Positions 5,428 to 6,748 of a DNA stretch of 6,748 nucleotides are shown here, in pieces. Within the stretch, counting starts at the first letter, position 1. Every line of letters begins with the position of its first letter. This stretch comes from Flavobacteriaceae bacterium. Its GTDB lineage: Bacteria; Bacteroidota; Bacteroidia; Flavobacteriales; Flavobacteriaceae. The stretch covers positions 1 to 6,748 of the forward strand of contig JAQWKF010000078.1 in NCBI GenBank assembly GCA_029247985.1, in the 5' to 3' direction. A program made the translations under genes and the position numbers. The notes under the pieces were generated by a model. It saw nothing but the letters and a program-made list of their open reading frames with translations, made no database searches and was not told where the DNA came from.

Positions 5428-6512
5428 AGGTGATGTAGTTGAAATGCTTGTTCTGTTTTTTTTATTACTGCCTCTGTTCTTTCGGGGTGTGTATCAGTAA
5501 TAAATAGTTGACCAAAAGAGGATTCGTGTACCAAGCTGATAATTTTAGATACACGCACATCGTCTAGCTTGTCAAAAATATCATCTAGGAGCAGCAGAGG
5601 AGTCACAGCCGTACTTTGTTTTAGCATATCAAATTGTGCCAATTTTAGCGCGATCAACAGGGATTTACGTTGTCCTTGGCTGCCAAATTTCTTGATAGGA
5701 TAGCTGTCAATTTGAAAGACTAGGTCGTCTTTGTGAATACCCACAGTACTAAATTGTGCCATGCGGTCTTGGGTGGCTGCATTTTCAAGAAGCTTCTCAA
5801 AATCTTCATCTAGCAGTTGACTTTGATATGTTACGCTTACGTTTTCTTCAGCACCACTTATGGCGGCATATCTTTTCTTAAATAACGGTTCAAAGATAGA
5901 TAGGTGTTCCATTCTAGTTTGGTGAATGGGTGAGCCTAGGGATACCAATTGTGCGTTGTAAATTTCTAATGTATCATTTGCTCCCTGTCCATAACGCCCC
6001 ATTTGTTTTAGTAGGGCATTGCGCTGTTGCAGTATTTTTTGATACTGAATAAGCTGATGCAAATAGGTTTTGTCAGCCTGTCCAATCAGGCGGTCAATAA
6101 AACTTCTTCGGGTTTGGCTGCCCTCATTGATCAAGTCTACATCAGCAGGAGAAATCATTACGGTAGGGAGCAGGCCGATGTGTTCAGATAACTTTTTGTA
6201 TTTCTTGCCGTTTCGAATAAATGTTTTTGAGGCTTCGCGCTTGAGTAAACATTCGATACGCTCCATACGTTGATCACGCTCAAAGTGTCCCTCAATACGC
6301 ATAAAGTCCGCCTGATGTTGAATGGTATGGGCATTTACGGCAGAAAAATAGCTACGCCCCATGGCCAAATGATAGATGGCATCTAGCGTATTAGTTTTCC
6401 CTTTTCCGTTATTTCCAACAAAACAGTGAATAGGCGCATCGAATGTGTAATGCGCATCTGACACGTTTTTGTAGTTGGTAATTTCGAGAGCGTTAAGCCG
6501 CAAATTGCTCAT
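5424..6512 (-). CDS. recF: RecF, DNA replication and repair ATPase
   Basis: A 362-residue SMC-like ABC ATPase, typical in length for RecF (about 355-370). Order of motifs: Walker A GNNGKGKT (33-40); the RecF-type DAIYHLAMGRSYF following it; a helical arm region around 145-240; the ABC signature KFGSQGQRKS (275-284); and Walker B LLLLDDIFDKLD (306-317) with Asp310/Asp311, then FITDT near 336-340. RecF binds single/double-strand junctions at gaps and, with RecO and RecR, loads RecA onto SSB-coated DNA at stalled forks. Here it is not next to dnaA-dnaN-gyrB but heads an operon with the lipoprotein and DUF721 genes, as in other Bacteroidota. The ATG at 6512 gives MSNLRLNALEITNYKN, the expected start. 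An 18-bp dyad and the divergent TPR gene lie upstream; I see no convincing minus-strand promoter box. Confidence 0.97.
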   Translation of the reverse strand: MSNLRLNALEITNYKNVSDAHYTFDAPIHCFVGNNGKGKTNTLDAIYHLAMGRSYFSAVNAHTIQHQADFMRIEGHFERDQRMERIECLLKREASKTFIRNGKKYKKLSEHIGLLPTVMISPADVDLINEGSQTRRSFIDRLIGQADKTYLHQLIQYQKILQQRNALLKQMGRYGQGANDTLEIYNAQLVSLGSPIHQTRMEHLSIFEPLFKKRYAAISGAEENVSVTYQSQLLDEDFEKLLENAATQDRMAQFSTVGIHKDDLVFQIDSYPIKKFGSQGQRKSLLIALKLAQFDMLKQSTAVTPLLLLDDIFDKLDDVRVSKIISLVHESSFGQLFITDTHPERTEAVIKKTEQAFQLHHL

Positions 6513-6537
6513 AAAACAACATATATTTAAGAAGCAT

Positions 6538-6555
6538 CCAAAATAAACATTTTGG
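6538..6555. repeat. 18-bp hairpin/dyad in the recF upstream region
   Basis: CCAAAAT (6538-6544) is the exact reverse complement of ATTTTGG (6549-6555) around an AAAC spacer. It lies 25 bp before the recF start and 27 bp upstream of the plus-strand -7 box of the TPR gene. Read on the minus strand it contains TATTTTGG, a near match to TAnnTTTG. It could be an operator for recF, part of its promoter, or chance. Confidence 0.3.
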
Positions 6556-6582
6556 CGGCAAGGTGTATTGGAATAAAAATTT

Positions 6583-6590
6583 TATTTTTG
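6583..6590 (+). promoter_or_regulatory. -7 promoter box of the TPR protein gene
   Basis: TATTTTTG exactly matches the Bacteroidota -7 consensus TAnnTTTG and stands 18 bp before the ATG at 6609. No -33 TTG lies at the usual distance (TTG at 6568-6570 is too near and TTTG at 6551-6554 too far), so only half of the promoter is supported. Confidence 0.45.
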
Positions 6591-6608
6591 CACCCATAAC
6601 ATTTTAAA

Positions 6609-6748
6609 ATGGCTACGTACAAAAAACGCGGAGGTAAACCAAAAATGCCCCAACAACAAGCACCAGAGCAAGAGAGTGTAACAGCTGAAGTATTTTCAAC
6701 ACTTGACACTTCTGCAGGTCGTGCAGAGGCTTGGGTCTCTCGAAATCA
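6609..6748 (+). CDS. Membrane-anchored TPR-repeat protein, N-terminal part only
   Basis: The first 46 codons of a gene that continues beyond the right edge. It begins MATYKKRGGKPKM, a basic opening, then an acidic/polar stretch rich in Gln and Glu, then TAEVFSTLDTSAGRAEAWVSRN. This pattern matches, from memory, the start of the flavobacterial tetratricopeptide protein encoded divergently from recF, in which a single membrane helix follows immediately after the WVxxNQ segment and TPR repeats occupy the periplasmic part. Neither the helix nor the repeats are within the window, so the call rests on the N-terminus and synteny. Such proteins are YfgM-like in layout and may help envelope protein handling. 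In relatives the next gene is commonly ribH (lumazine synthase). It has an exact -7 box at 6583-6590 and no Shine-Dalgarno. Confidence 0.7.
   Translation, partial: MATYKKRGGKPKMPQQQAPEQESVTAEVFSTLDTSAGRAEAWVSRN

Noticed and set aside
6572..6586. AATAAAA-A-TTTTATT palindrome
   Set aside because: Pure A/T low complexity overlapping a -7 box; expected by chance in such sequence.
6527..6709. Minus-strand 60-codon frame with several cysteines, upstream of recF
   Set aside because: It is antisense to the start of the TPR gene and its promoter; the Cys codons are a by-product of GCA-rich sense codons, and there is no metal-binding pattern.
1..6748. CRISPR, IS element, prophage, tRNA/rRNA or riboswitch
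   Set aside because: No direct repeat arrays, transposase or integrase frames, tRNA-like cloverleaf or long structured leader could be found; the intergenic gaps are all under 100 bp.

Overview
The window is a gene-dense chromosomal segment from a member of the Bacteroidota, most likely order Flavobacteriales. Three things point there. The gene partners are typical of that group: recF next to a DUF721 gene and ndk, and divergent from a gene starting MATYKKRG that matches the membrane-anchored TPR protein usually found beside recF. Promoter -7 boxes fit the Bacteroidota consensus TAnnTTTG instead of an E. coli -10. Start codons lack Shine-Dalgarno sequences. Base composition is moderately AT-rich and looks even throughout, with no IS element, phage gene, CRISPR array, tRNA or rRNA. 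The order assignment is inference from gene content.

Layout, left to right. Bases 1-963 hold minus-strand genes: the N-terminus of a short-chain dehydrogenase (SDR, cut by the window edge), an SRPBCC ligand-binding protein with its own promoter, and a small SdpI-family membrane protein. Next, still on the minus strand, come a NIP-like aquaporin (950-1609), a seven-helix TIGR02206/YwaF-type membrane protein (1649-2344), Maf nucleotide pyrophosphatase (2393-2974), a KdsC-type HAD phosphatase (2971-3498) and a Rossmann/DUF2520 protein (3495-4241). A 75-bp divergent promoter region separates these from ndk (4317-4736, plus strand). The minus strand then carries recF, a small lipoprotein and a DUF721/DciA-like protein (transcribed 6512 to 4733). 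A 96-bp divergent gap leads to the partial TPR protein gene at the right edge.

The dominant architecture is translational coupling. Five junctions (SRPBCC/SDR, DUF2520/kdsC, kdsC/maf, recF/lipoprotein, lipoprotein/DUF721) are ATGA overlaps of 4 bp, and the aquaporin and SdpI genes overlap by 14 bp. ndk and the DUF721 gene converge so tightly that their stop codons share one TTAA. The genes serve housekeeping: nucleotide balance and cleaning (ndk, maf), lipid A/KDO synthesis (kdsC), recombinational repair and probably replication restart or helicase loading (recF, DUF721), and solute permeation (aquaporin).

I did not find an obviously new system. The points most worth a second look are the unexplained lipoprotein locked between recF and the DUF721 gene, an 11-bp perfect inverted repeat bracketing the -33 element of the SRPBCC promoter, apparently leaderless and mutually overlapping promoters between DUF2520 and ndk, and the W-A-A-R selectivity filter of the aquaporin.
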